From Labilithrix sp. (GTDB taxonomy: Bacteria > Myxococcota_A > Polyangia > Polyangiales > Polyangiaceae): a stretch of 63,388 bases of DNA. The stretch's first letter is position 1. Each line of letters opens with the position of its first letter. The notes under the pieces are model-generated. The model was not told the DNA's origin. It worked only from the letters and a program-made list of their open reading frames with translations, and did no database searches. The DNA lies in the NCBI GenBank assembly GCA_019637105.1, contig JAHBWF010000023.1:1-63388 (forward strand). Reading direction: 5' to 3'. The translations under genes and the position numbers were made by a program. Shown here piece after piece: positions 1 to 8,130 of the stretch.

Positions 1-1296
1 GGCGGGCGTGACCGCTGGCGGAGCGGCGGGCGGGGACGTGACGGTGGGCGGCGCGGCGGCCGCGGGCGGCGCGGCCGTGGGCGCGATGAACGTCGGGGGG
101 ACCGCCGTGGGCGACGCCACCGTCGGCGGGGCCGCCACCGTCGGCGAGCGCGCGAGCCGATCGCGCGCGCCGTCGAGGACGGCGAGGAGCTCCGGCATCG
201 TCGCGTACCGCTCCTCCGGATCGCGCGCGAGCGCGCGATCGGTGCCCGCGCGAACGGCCTCGGGGATCGCGAGCTCGGCCGGCCACGGGGCGCGCGCTCC
301 GTGGAGCTTCGCCGTCCGAATCTCGTCGTAGCTCGTCCCGGTGAAGGGGCGCTTGCCGGTGAGCGCCTCGTAGAGCGCCACCGCGAACGCGAACTGATCG
401 GCCCGCGCCGAGGCGGGGATGCCGACGTGCTGCTCCGGCGCCATGTACGCCGGCGTCCCGAGGATCGAGCCCGCGGCGGTCAGCGGTCCGCCGCTCGCGA
501 GGCTCACCGCCTGGTCGGGGCTCGGGCGCACGAGGCCGAAATCCGTGACCCGGACGCGCCCGTCGCGCCCGACGAGGACGTTGTCCGGCTTGAAGTCGCG
601 GTGCACGAGCCCGGCGGCGTGCGCGGCGGCGAGCCCGCGCCCCGCCTGCGTGAACAGATCGAGCGCCTGGTCGATCGGCTGCGGACCGCGCATCAGCGCG
701 CGGAGGGTCTGCCCGTCGACGAGCTCCATCGCGAGGAAGATCTGTCCGTCGGGGAGCTCGCCGACGTCGTGGATGGTGACGACGTTGGGGTGCGCGAGGC
801 TGGCCATCGCGCGGGCCTCGCGCGTCATGCGCGCCTGGGCGCTGTGGTCGTCGTCGTCCCCGCGCACGACCTTGAGCGCGACCTTCCGCTGGAGCGCCGG
901 ATCGAACGCGGCGAAGACGACGCCCATCCCGCCGCGTCCGAGCTCACGCTCGACCACGTAGCGCGCGACGCGATCCCCCGGCGCGATCGGCGCGACGTGC
1001 GGGCTCGATCGGAGCCCGGCTGCGCCGCGCGCGTCGGCGGGGCGGCCTCGTCGCGCCACGTCCGCGGGCCGCGCGCGCGTCGGCGCCGCGGCGCCCGCGC
1101 TCGTGACCGTCGCCGGCGGGGCGTCGAGCGACGCGGTCGCGCGCTCCTTGGCGCGCGCTCCGGCGAGGTGCGCCACGAGCATGCGGCACGGCGCGCAGAG
1201 ATCGAGGTGCGCCTCGACCGCCGCCGGCTCGGCGGCGCGGTGCTCGATGAACGCGTCGAGCACGTCCTCGGAAGGGCACGGGCTCGCGGTGCTCAC
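1..1296 (-). CDS. Ser/Thr protein kinase with N-terminal zinc anti-sigma-like motif (C-terminus beyond window)
   Basis: A eukaryotic-type protein kinase, 432 residues visible, frame still open at the left edge. The start is a GTG overlapping the stop of the sigma-factor gene by four bases (GTGA). Residues 1-40 hold a C7-H30-xxx-C34-xx-C37 pattern (HLDLCAPC), the zinc-binding signature of ZAS/zf-HC2 anti-sigma domains. The kinase domain runs from about residue 110 (ELGRGGMGVVF glycine loop, VALK lysine) through VHRDFKPDN near 230, TDFG near 250 and YMAPEQ near 283. After about residue 385 it becomes Ala/Pro/Thr-rich with repeated PPT/SPT units to the edge; a membrane segment could follow outside the window. 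Coupling to the sigma gene suggests the two act together (inference). Family assignment is certain, the zinc site likely. Confidence 0.93.
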   Translation of the reverse strand, partial: MSTASPCPSEDVLDAFIEHRAAEPAAVEAHLDLCAPCRMLVAHLAGARAKERATASLDAPPATVTSAGAAAPTRARPADVARRGRPADARGAAGLRSSPHVAPIAPGDRVARYVVERELGRGGMGVVFAAFDPALQRKVALKVVRGDDDDHSAQARMTREARAMASLAHPNVVTIHDVGELPDGQIFLAMELVDGQTLRALMRGPQPIDQALDLFTQAGRGLAAAHAAGLVHRDFKPDNVLVGRDGRVRVTDFGLVRPSPDQAVSLASGGPLTAAGSILGTPAYMAPEQHVGIPASARADQFAFAVALYEALTGKRPFTGTSYDEIRTAKLHGARAPWPAELAIPEAVRAGTDRALARDPEERYATMPELLAVLDGARDRLARSPTVAAPPTVASPTAVPPTFIAPTAAPPAAAAPPTVTSPPAAPPAVTPA

Positions 1297-2183
1297 GGCT
1301 CCGAGGAGGGCGTCGCGCCGGACGGCAGGAGGTGACCGCGAAGCGAGACGTCGACGTGGCTCGCGAGCAGCCGGAGCAAGCTCTTCACGCTCTCCTCGCG
1401 CGCGCCGAGGCGCGTGCGGAGGAGATCCATCGTCCCGCTCTGCAGCCGGTCGCGCGCGGAGGCGATCCATCGCGCCGCGGTCGCGCGGTGGACCCCGTAG
1501 ACCTCGCCGATCGCGTCGACGGTCAGCCCGTCGCACACGGCGAGGCGGAGCAACGTGCGGTCGCGCGGCTCGAGCGCGCCGATCGCCTCGGTCAGCGCGG
1601 ACTTCAGCGCCGGTCCGTAGAGGCGGCGCGCGTGCTCGAGCTCGGGCTCGTTCACGCCGGGGAGGACCTCGAGCATCGCGTCGTCGAGCTCGGTCTCGCG
1701 CGGCGCGCGCGTCGCGAGGTTCAGGAGCGTGCGCCCGAGCGCGACGCGGAACCAACCTCGCAGCTCGCCCAGGCCCGCGTACTGCGCGATGCGCGGCGGC
1801 GCCTCGGCCGAACGGACGAGGAGCCGGTCTCGCATCATCTGGCGGACCTCGTCGACCGAGGCCCGCGGCTTGACGCGCGCGTGCGAAAACGGGATCTCGT
1901 CGAAGCACTGTCGCTCGAACGCTGCGATCGCCTCGCGGTCGCCCACGGCGCAGCCGTAGGCGACGAGGAGATCCGCCGCGCACATCCGCGCGAGGTGCTC
2001 GGCGACCGGGGCGTCCGCCGGCACGTGCGACAGCACGTGGACGGCGAACGGCGTCGCGTCGACCGCGATCCCCGGGTGGGCGCGGCGCGCGTCTTCGACC
2101 AGGGACGCCAGCGCGCGGGCGTCGTCCGCGCCCGTGAGCCGCGCGCGCGCGCGTTCGGGGAGCTCGGCGAGCGCGGTCGTCAT
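1293..2183 (-). CDS. Sigma-70-family-like transcription factor
   Basis: A 296-residue protein with a C-terminal sigma region 4-like helix-turn-helix at about residues 195-245 (ALEPRDRTLLRLAVCDGLTV, then AIGEVYGVHRATAARWIASA). A region 2-like helical stretch lies around residues 95-170. It matches the divergent sigma-like regulators that myxobacteria carry next to protein kinases; at 296 residues it is longer than a minimal ECF sigma factor of about 180-200. A GGAG sits just before the ATG. The stop overlaps the following kinase start by four bases. The outer-membrane-like gene lies 43 bases upstream in the same direction, so 4112 to 1 may be one operon. It could be a DNA-binding regulator rather than a working sigma factor, because region 2 is weakly conserved by eye. 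Confidence 0.85.
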   Translation of the reverse strand: MTTALAELPERARARLTGADDARALASLVEDARRAHPGIAVDATPFAVHVLSHVPADAPVAEHLARMCAADLLVAYGCAVGDREAIAAFERQCFDEIPFSHARVKPRASVDEVRQMMRDRLLVRSAEAPPRIAQYAGLGELRGWFRVALGRTLLNLATRAPRETELDDAMLEVLPGVNEPELEHARRLYGPALKSALTEAIGALEPRDRTLLRLAVCDGLTVDAIGEVYGVHRATAARWIASARDRLQSGTMDLLRTRLGAREESVKSLLRLLASHVDVSLRGHLLPSGATPSSEP

Positions 2184-2226
2184 GACTCCGGATCGTAGCG
2201 ACGGCGCATGGTGCAGCCAAGCGTGG

Positions 2227-3063
2227 TCAGAAGCGCGTCCCCGCCGTGACGAACGCGCCGAACGACGGATCGCCTCCGGCGGTCGCGATGAGCAGACGCG
2301 TGTCGCCGCCGACGAACACGTTCGCGTCGGGCACGTCGTAGGTGACGGTGCACCCCGGCCAGAGCGCGAACGAGGCGCGCGTGTCCGAGGACTCTCGGGC
2401 GCCGACCTTCGTCGAGGCGCCGACGAAGAGCGCGCCCATCCCGGCGTAGGGGCGCACCCGCACGGGGCCGAGCGGGAGCTCGTAGCCGGCCTCGACGCCC
2501 GGATAAAACAGGCGGACGCTGCTCGAGATCGTGTCGCGCCCGAGCGTCGTCTCCTCCGACGATCCGAGGTGGTAGACGAACGTGCCGCCGACGTAGACGC
2601 GCCGATCGATCGTGTAGCCGCCGCGGATCCCGACGCCGAGGTTGGCCTGGCTCGTGGCGTAACCCAGCACGGGCGCGACGCTCAGCGGGCGCGGGGCCGC
2701 CTCCGTCGCGCCGGCGCCGCCCGCCGCGCTGTCCTTCGCGACCGACGCGCTCGTGAGCGCGGGCTCCGCGGCCGGGGCCGCCCGCTCCGGCGTGGGCTCC
2801 GCGGCCGCCGGCTCGAGCTCGGCGATCTCGACCGGCGGGGGCGTCGCCTTCTTCGATCCCTTCCGCGTGGCCTTCTTGGTCGGCTTCTTCGCCGCGCTCG
2901 CCGAGTCCCCCTCGGCGCTCGACGCGCCGTCGCGCGCCGCGGCGCCTGTCTCGGGCGACGCTCGCGCGGTGACGGGGACGTCCCGCCGAGCGCGCGGGGC
3001 CGCCCGCGCCGTCGTCGCCGACGAGAGCGCGAGGACGATGACCGGAACGACGATGAGACGCAT
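2227..3063 (-). CDS. Exported outer-membrane beta-barrel-like protein
   Basis: 278 residues. Residues 1-22 form a signal peptide (hydrophobic stretch, then TARA before the mature protein). Residues 25-120 are a low-complexity Ala/Pro/Lys/Glu linker with a KKPTKKATRKGSKKA basic patch. From about residue 125 to the end there are alternating polar/hydrophobic strands (LGVGIRGGYTIDRRVYVGG, GVEAGYELPLGPVRVRPYAG) ending in an aromatic residue, VTAGTRF, as in outer-membrane barrels. Probably an 8-strand porin-like barrel. Substrate or partner unknown. It sits between a lipoprotein gene (47 bases upstream) and the sigma-factor gene (43 bases downstream). Confidence 0.8.
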   Translation of the reverse strand: MRLIVVPVIVLALSSATTARAAPRARRDVPVTARASPETGAAARDGASSAEGDSASAAKKPTKKATRKGSKKATPPPVEIAELEPAAAEPTPERAAPAAEPALTSASVAKDSAAGGAGATEAAPRPLSVAPVLGYATSQANLGVGIRGGYTIDRRVYVGGTFVYHLGSSEETTLGRDTISSSVRLFYPGVEAGYELPLGPVRVRPYAGMGALFVGASTKVGARESSDTRASFALWPGCTVTYDVPDANVFVGGDTRLLIATAGGDPSFGAFVTAGTRF

Positions 3064-3110
3064 GGACCTCTCCCTCCTGCTTCCTTTCACGTCCGAGCCT
3101 TCGACCGCGC

Positions 3111-4112
3111 TCACTCGGGGCACTCCGCGAAGCTGTCCGCGCACGTGTCCGCCTCGTCGAAGCAGCAGATCCGACCGCTCTGGCACCGGCCGGCGCCGCA
3201 GGTCATGCCGTCGCCCGAGCTCCCCCCGTCGGCGCGTCCCGCGCCGCCGTCGTCCGAGCCGCCCGCGTCGTCGCTCCCTTCGAGGAGGATCTTCCCGGTC
3301 TCCGCGTCGCCCGAGCACTCGCCCTCCTCGAAGTCGCAGACGAACGAGCCGTTCTTGGCGTGGATCGCGACGCCGCCGCCGCCGATGCACACGTAGTAGA
3401 AGCCGTCGTCGACGCCGGGCTTGAGGCACGTCTCGCCGTCCTGCATCAAGAGCGCGAAGTCGTGCGTCTCGCTTCCGTCGGTGAGGCTCTCCGCCGACCA
3501 GAGCAGGTTCAGCTCCGAGCCGGCCGCGCCGGCCGGCGCGTCGTCGCCGTCCGGCGAGCTCGACGCCGAGGTCCAGAGGCGCTTGTCGATGATCGGCCTC
3601 GAGCTCTGGATCATCGTCATCTTTCCGTCGAGCTTCTTGCCGTCGATCGAGCAGCCCTTCATGACGAAGGTCATGCTGACCTCGCCGTCCAGCGCGCCCG
3701 CCTTGATCGCGGCGAGATCGCTGACGGCGTAGTCGAGCTCCCCGCCGCCGTCGCACGGGCAGGTGCCCTCGGCCTTGTCGTCGAGGATGTCGGCGCAGGT
3801 GCCCGCCTCCGCGCCGCCCGACAGGACGCCGACCGAGCGGATCGCGAGCGAGCGCGTCGAGCTGCTCGTGCCGGAGCCCGACGAGCCGCCGCCGAACGGG
3901 TTGAGCGCGCCGGAGCTCTCTTGCGAGCGCGACGTCGCGTACGCCTTCTTGCCGTTCGACTTGGTGAGCGGGGACGTCGCGGGCGCCGACATCGCGCGCT
4001 TGGCGGCGGCGGCGCTCGCCGCGGCCGACTCTCCGTCGTTCGAGCTGCAGGCGACGACGAGGCCGGTGGAGAGGAGGACGGAGACGAGGGCGTTCGAGCG
4101 GTGCGTGGGCAT
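3111..4112 (-). CDS. Lipoprotein of unknown function with Cys-rich C-terminus
   Basis: 333 residues. The start at 4112 gives a good lipoprotein signal with lipobox LVVAC (Cys22). The mature part has a Ser/Ala/Gly-rich linker, a central domain of about 180 residues with scattered Cys (CADILDDKAEGTCPCDGG, MKGCSIDGKKLDGK), then an Asp/Gly/Ser-rich stretch at about 275-300 and a short Cys-rich tail (CGAGRCQSGRICCFDEADTC). Such DG-rich plus Cys-tail lipoproteins are common in myxobacteria. No enzyme motif recognised. It would be the first gene of the possible minus-strand run ending in the kinase. Confidence 0.82.
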   Translation of the reverse strand: MPTHRSNALVSVLLSTGLVVACSSNDGESAAASAAAAKRAMSAPATSPLTKSNGKKAYATSRSQESSGALNPFGGGSSGSGTSSSTRSLAIRSVGVLSGGAEAGTCADILDDKAEGTCPCDGGGELDYAVSDLAAIKAGALDGEVSMTFVMKGCSIDGKKLDGKMTMIQSSRPIIDKRLWTSASSSPDGDDAPAGAAGSELNLLWSAESLTDGSETHDFALLMQDGETCLKPGVDDGFYYVCIGGGGVAIHAKNGSFVCDFEEGECSGDAETGKILLEGSDDAGGSDDGGAGRADGGSSGDGMTCGAGRCQSGRICCFDEADTCADSFAECPE

Positions 4113-4344
4113 GGCGATGTTCTCCGAGCGCCGAGAGCGGGATGGCTTCGGTCGTTCGTCCCCAAGGACACGTGCCCCGAGCGCCGTCGCACGGGCGATC
4201 GCGGATTGGTGGGAGGGTGTGGGTGCGCGGCGTTTCGCTCGGCGCCGACGCCGGCGGACCGTTCGACATCGACGCGACGAACGGCGCGACGCGTGTCTTC
4301 GGGGGACAGGCTCGAAGGGATCGAGCGAGACGGAGGAAAGCGGA

Positions 4345-5241
4345 ATGTTCGAAGGTCGTGCGGTTCTCTCGGTGGCGGCGCTCTCGGCGGTGCTCTTCGC
4401 GTGCAACGCGGGCGCAGAGAAGAAGGACAAGAGCGAGGCGTCGCCCCCTCCAGCGCTCTCTTCGAAGAGCGTCGCCAGCGTCGCCGCGGCGTCGCCGCCG
4501 GGCTCGGGCGCCCCGACCGTCGCGGGCACCGTCGACGCGGGCGAGCTCGTCGTGGTCGAGCATCGGGTCGTCGAGCCGCCGCGCGGCAAGAGCGACGAGG
4601 AGAACTACTGGCTCCAGTTCCAGATCTGGGGCGAGATGAAGAACGCGTCGCGCCACACCGTCCGCTCCATCACCGCGGACATCACGTACTACGACGCGGC
4701 GGGCACCCCCCTCGCGCTCGACACGATCTCCACCGCGGCGACGCCGGGCGCGGCGACGCCGCACGACAGGATCGACGCCGCGGTGCGATACGTCCGGCCG
4801 GGAGAGAGCGTCCCCTTCCACTACACGCGCAACCTCGCCGCGATCAAAGGCGTGGCCGCGTCGCACAAGCTCACGCTTCGGCCGTCGAGCGTCGTCGACG
4901 ACGCGCCCGTCGGCGTCGCGGTCGGGATCGCCGAGGGAGGCGGCGACGCCTCGAGCCCGTCGGGGACGGGCGGGAAGTACGCGCCGCGCCGGCGCAGCTT
5001 CGCGGGGACGATCCGCAACGACGGACGGTCGGGCTGCCGCGACCCGAAGCTCGTCGTCGCGTTCCTCTCGCCCGACGGAAAGGTGAAGGACGTGCGCTCG
5101 TTCACGGCGAAGAAGGCGCAGAGCCACGAGCTGGTCGTCCTCCCCGGCGCGTCCGTCCCGGTCGAGGGCTCGGTCGTCGTGCAGGCGGACGATCCCTGGC
5201 GGGCGAGCGCGCCCGTCAAGACGTTCGTCGACTGCCGGTGA
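4345..5241 (+). CDS. Lipoprotein of unknown function
   Basis: 298 residues. The ATG at 4345 follows a GGAGG ribosome site by seven bases and yields a lipoprotein signal with lipobox VLFAC (Cys20). Residues 20-75 are a Ser/Ala/Pro linker. Two similar immunoglobulin-like beta segments follow: one near 95-185 (WGEMKNASRHTVRSITADI, VRYVRPGESVPFHYTRNLA) and one near 220-298 (GTIRNDGRSGCRDPKLVVAF, VLPGASVPVEGSVVV). This resembles FxLYD-type domains that describe comparative extension of side chains, but I cannot assign it firmly. It is divergent from the 4112 lipoprotein; the 232 bases between them must hold both promoters, with no clear -35/-10 pair seen. Confidence 0.82.
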   Translation: MFEGRAVLSVAALSAVLFACNAGAEKKDKSEASPPPALSSKSVASVAAASPPGSGAPTVAGTVDAGELVVVEHRVVEPPRGKSDEENYWLQFQIWGEMKNASRHTVRSITADITYYDAAGTPLALDTISTAATPGAATPHDRIDAAVRYVRPGESVPFHYTRNLAAIKGVAASHKLTLRPSSVVDDAPVGVAVGIAEGGGDASSPSGTGGKYAPRRRSFAGTIRNDGRSGCRDPKLVVAFLSPDGKVKDVRSFTAKKAQSHELVVLPGASVPVEGSVVVQADDPWRASAPVKTFVDCR

Positions 5242-5284
5242 GCCCCGGAGCCGGGAGCGCCCTCCTCGACGCGGCCCTCGACGC

Positions 5285-5309
5285 GCGCCCGCCGGTCACG
5301 CGCGGGCGC
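5285..5309. terminator. GC hairpin between convergent genes
   Basis: GCGCCCGC (5285-5292) pairs exactly with GCGGGCGC (5302-5309) around a nine-base loop, between the convergent lipoprotein and yggS genes. No T-tract follows on either strand, so it is only a possible bidirectional terminator. Confidence 0.4.
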
Positions 5310-5389
5310 TCCTCCTCCGGCGTGCGGTCTCCGCCGTTCGCGCGTCGGGAGCGCCGCCGCGGCGCGCGCCGCCGGTCACGCGCGGGCGC
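5290..5389. repeat. 20-bp direct repeat covering the end of yggS
   Basis: CGCCGGTCACGCGCGGGCGC occurs at 5290-5309 and again at 5370-5389, exactly 80 bases apart. The second copy includes the yggS stop codon and its last codons; the first copy lies in the noncoding gap. It looks like a duplicated gene end. Confidence 0.7.
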
Positions 5390-6056
5390 CGAAGATCGCG
5401 CTGCCCACGCGCACGAGCGTCGCGCCGCAGGCGACGGCGATCTCGAGGTCGTCGCTCATCCCCATCGAGAGCTCGGGGAGGCGCGCCGCTCCGCCGCTCC
5501 GCTCGCGCAGCGCGCCGAGCTCCTCGAAGGCGCGACGGGCCGCGTCGAGATCGTGCGGCGGCATCGTCATGAGCCCCGTGAGCGTGAGGTCGGGCTCGGC
5601 GTCGACGGCGTCGAGGAGCTCCGCCAGCTCGTCCGGCCGAGCGCCGTGCTTCTGCGCTTCACCGCCGACGTTCACCTCGACGAGCACGGCGAGCGGCGAC
5701 CTCCCCGCCTTCGCCGCGCGCTTGCCGAGCTCGCGGGCGAGCGACGGCGAGTCGACCGTGTGGATCAGCCGCGCGATCGGCGCGACGAGCCGCGCCTTGT
5801 TCGACTGGAGGTGGCCGATGAAGTGCCAGCGGAGGTCCGGCAGGTCCGCGAGGGCCTCGGCCTTCTCGACGAGCTCCTGCGCGTAGTTCTCCCCGAAGTC
5901 GCGCTGCCCGGCCTCGTAGGCCTCCCGAACGGCCGCCGCGGGCTTGGTCTTCGACACCGCGACGAGGCGGATCGTCTTCGGATCGCGCGCGGCCGCCGCG
6001 GCGGCGCGATCGATCCGCGCGCGGACCTCGGCGAGCGCGCCGGCGATCGTGCTCAT
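5376..6056 (-). CDS. yggS: YggS/PLPBP pyridoxal-phosphate homeostasis protein
   Basis: 226 residues, normal family length. A cytoplasmic fold-type III barrel that binds PLP without known catalysis and buffers vitamin B6 and amino-acid pools. Visible marks: the PLP lysine at Lys36 in AVSKTKPA, GENYAQELVEK, WHFIGHLQSNK, HTVDS, GLMTMPP, and the C-terminal LSMGMSDDLEIAVACGATLV and RVGSAIFG phosphate-binding stretch. The ATG overlaps the stop of the upstream methyltransferase gene by four bases (ATGA), so the two are translated together. rpoZ lies further upstream in the same direction. Confidence 0.96.
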   Translation of the reverse strand: MSTIAGALAEVRARIDRAAAAAARDPKTIRLVAVSKTKPAAAVREAYEAGQRDFGENYAQELVEKAEALADLPDLRWHFIGHLQSNKARLVAPIARLIHTVDSPSLARELGKRAAKAGRSPLAVLVEVNVGGEAQKHGARPDELAELLDAVDAEPDLTLTGLMTMPPHDLDAARRAFEELGALRERSGGAARLPELSMGMSDDLEIAVACGATLVRVGSAIFGARA

Positions 6057-6970
6057 CGCCTCTTCCCGCGCCGCGGCGTCGCGTGCCAGACCATCACGTC
6101 CGACGCCTGGACGAGCGGGCCACGCTCGAAGTCGCCGTAGAGCTCGCGGACCTCGAAGCCGTTGTAATGGAGCAGCGCCTCCATCTCCTGCGGGTAGAAC
6201 TGCCGGTGCGCGAGCGGCGTCATGAAGGTCTCGGTGATCTGCCGCGAAGCCGAGACGCGGCTCGCGGCCTTCCGCGCGCTCGTCCCGCCCGCGGCCTTCC
6301 GCGCGGCCGGGGCGCCCTTCGCGCTTCGCCGTCGCGGCGCGGGCTCGAAGAACATCGAGACGAAGAGCACCTGGCGCACGCGATCGTAGTCGAAGTGCTC
6401 TCGGTAGGAGACGCGCCCGGCGGTCGGGTGCTCGAACGGAGGGATGCGGTAAGGGACGCTCGGATCGCGCGCGAGGTCCGCGGGGATCGGCATCGAGATG
6501 TCGAACACGAGCTCGCCGCGGGGCTCGAGGTGCTCGCGAACGCGGGCGAGCCACGCCTCGACGTCTCGCCGCGTGTAGAGGTGGAGCGCCGCGTTGAAGG
6601 GACAGAAGACGAGCGGGAAGCGTTTCCCGAGCCGCGCGGTCCGGACGTCGCCCTCGTGGAGCACGACGCGTCGTCGCACCGCGGGCGGCTCGCGCTTCAG
6701 CAGCGCGCGAAGGTGGTCGAGCATCGCGCGCGTGTGGTCGAGGCCCGTGACCTCGACGCCGGCGCGCGCCATCGGCAGCGCGACGCGGCCGTTGCCGATC
6801 CCGTGCTCGAGGACGCGCCCGCGCGCCTCCGCGAGCGCGCGGTAGTAGACGACGTCCTCGTCACGCCAGTCGTACGTGTCCGAGTAGTAGACCGGATCCT
6901 CGAAGTGAGCGCGCGCCCCCGCCTCGAGCTCGAGGTCGGGCCGCGCGGTCTTCGTGGCGGCGTGCTTCAC
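6053..6970 (-). CDS. Class I SAM-dependent methyltransferase with a basic insertion
   Basis: 305 residues. SAM-binding motif I is at residues 53-62 (VLEHGIGNGR), followed by a motif II acidic end (VEVTGLDHTRAML) and a post-I segment (VFCPFNAALHLYTRRDVEAW). Substrate unknown. Between about residues 208 and 245 there is an Arg/Ala/Lys/Ser-rich low-complexity insertion (RRRSAKGAPAARKAAGG) that ordinary members lack, and the C-terminus is again basic (PRRGKRR); it could help bind nucleic acid or be a spacer. Overlaps yggS by four bases; rpoZ ends 85 bases upstream. Confidence 0.88.
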   Translation of the reverse strand: MKHAATKTARPDLELEAGARAHFEDPVYYSDTYDWRDEDVVYYRALAEARGRVLEHGIGNGRVALPMARAGVEVTGLDHTRAMLDHLRALLKREPPAVRRRVVLHEGDVRTARLGKRFPLVFCPFNAALHLYTRRDVEAWLARVREHLEPRGELVFDISMPIPADLARDPSVPYRIPPFEHPTAGRVSYREHFDYDRVRQVLFVSMFFEPAPRRRSAKGAPAARKAAGGTSARKAASRVSASRQITETFMTPLAHRQFYPQEMEALLHYNGFEVRELYGDFERGPLVQASDVMVWHATPRRGKRR

Positions 6971-7055
6971 GAGGCCCTCGCTGCGTACGTGATCCGAGCG
7001 ATCTCGCCGGAGCTCGACCGGCGCGCGCTGCGCGGGAGCGGGTCGCTCCGGCGGA

Positions 7056-7298
7056 TCAGTACAGGCCCGAGCGGGCCATGTGCTCGATCCACTCCTCGAC
7101 GGCCGCGTTGCTCGTGCGGTCGAAGTGGACCTTGCCGGCCGCGATCTCGCGGAGCGCGGTGACCGCCGCCTTGTTCTTCGAGTGGACGAGCGCGCCCGAG
7201 CCCTTCATCAGCTGGCGCGTGCGCCGCGCGGCCAGGATGACCAGCGCGAAACGGTTCTCCTCACGCTCCAGGCAATCTTCGACGGTGACGCGGGCCAT
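7056..7298 (-). CDS. rpoZ: RNA polymerase omega subunit
   Basis: 80 residues, the usual size. The N-terminus MARVTVEDCLEREENRFALV and the following LAARRTRQL are the typical omega core, and KNKAAVTALREIAAGKV is the conserved second helix region. Omega helps assemble beta-prime into RNA polymerase. A good ribosome site (GGAAGAGAG) precedes the ATG. It is the first gene of a minus-strand run with the methyltransferase and yggS. The upstream 180 bases hold an AT-rich patch with two palindromes. Confidence 0.97.
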   Translation of the reverse strand: MARVTVEDCLEREENRFALVILAARRTRQLMKGSGALVHSKNKAAVTALREIAAGKVHFDRTSNAAVEEWIEHMARSGLY

Positions 7299-7401
7299 GG
7301 CTGCTCTCTTCCTTCGATCTCGACGACCTCAGTCGATCGAGGGACCCGGGAAACTAGTCGCACGGCCCGGGGCTCGCAAGCTTTTCCAAGGCATCTCCCT
7401 G

Positions 7402-7428
7402 TACAATGAAATCATTGGTAATTTTACC
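7402..7428. promoter_or_regulatory. Twin palindromes over a -10-like box between rpoZ and the phosphatase gene
   Basis: Two perfect inverted repeats abut: CAATGA-AA-TCATTG (7404-7417) and GGTAA-TT-TTACC (7417-7428), sharing one base. They lie in a short AT-rich island in the divergent gap. TACAAT at 7402-7407 on the plus strand is a good -10 match overlapping the first palindrome, but its -35 is weak. Likely operator plus promoter (inference). Confidence 0.5.
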
Positions 7429-7481
7429 GACAGTCGCTCGGGCGGGGTCCGCGCGCGCGTCCTGACCTAAGCTCGCGTCCC

Positions 7482-8123
7482 ATGGGCCTCCTCTATTGTC
7501 TCGCTCGCCACGGCGAGACCGCCGACAACGCCGCGCGCGTCTTCCAGGGGCAAGGCGGCCGCGGCCTCAACCGCCTCGGGCAGGCTCAGGCGTCGCGGCT
7601 GGCGGAGCGGCTCCGCCGCGCTCCTCCCGACGCCATCTTCGCGAGCGATCTCGAGCGCGCCGCCGAGACCGCCCGCTACGTCTCCGAGGCGTGCGGCGTG
7701 CCGGTCGAGCTCGATCCGGATCTGCGCGAGGTCGACGTCGGAGCCTGGACGGGCAAAGGCTACGACGCGATCTCGAAGCTCTACCCCGAGGAGTGGGCGG
7801 CGTGGGAGGCGGGCCTCGACGTCCGTCGAGGCGGGGGAGAGACGTACGCCGAGCTCGCCGAGCGCGTGGGGCGCGCGCTCGACCGCATCGCGAGCCGCTA
7901 CGGCGACGGCTCGAGGGTCCTCGTCGTCTCCCACGGCGGCGCCATCAAGAGCTGGATCGCCGAGCTCCTCGGCGTGGCGCCCGGCGGCCTCCGCGTGCTC
8001 GCCGGCGTCGCGAACGCGGCGCTCACGGTGGTGGAGCGCGACGCGCGCGGTCGCCACCGCCTGCACTCGTGGAACGACGCGGCGCACCTCGAGGGGCTCA
8101 TCGTCGACGAGCACTCGGACTGA
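7482..8123 (+). CDS. Histidine phosphatase family protein (phosphoglycerate mutase-like)
   Basis: 213 residues. The N-terminal phosphohistidine motif is CLARHGETADN (Arg9-His10-Gly11). Further family marks are LNRLGQAQASRLAERL, the DLERAAETARY segment, LREVDVGAWTG with the catalytic acid region, and VLVVSHGGAIKSWIAELLG for the second active-site His. The family covers CobC/alpha-ribazole phosphatase, broad-range phosphatases and SixA-like enzymes; the substrate cannot be told from sequence. It ends seven bases from the convergent DUF362 gene. Confidence 0.93.
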   Translation: MGLLYCLARHGETADNAARVFQGQGGRGLNRLGQAQASRLAERLRRAPPDAIFASDLERAAETARYVSEACGVPVELDPDLREVDVGAWTGKGYDAISKLYPEEWAAWEAGLDVRRGGGETYAELAERVGRALDRIASRYGDGSRVLVVSHGGAIKSWIAELLGVAPGGLRVLAGVANAALTVVERDARGRHRLHSWNDAAHLEGLIVDEHSD

Positions 8124-8130
8124 GACGCCG

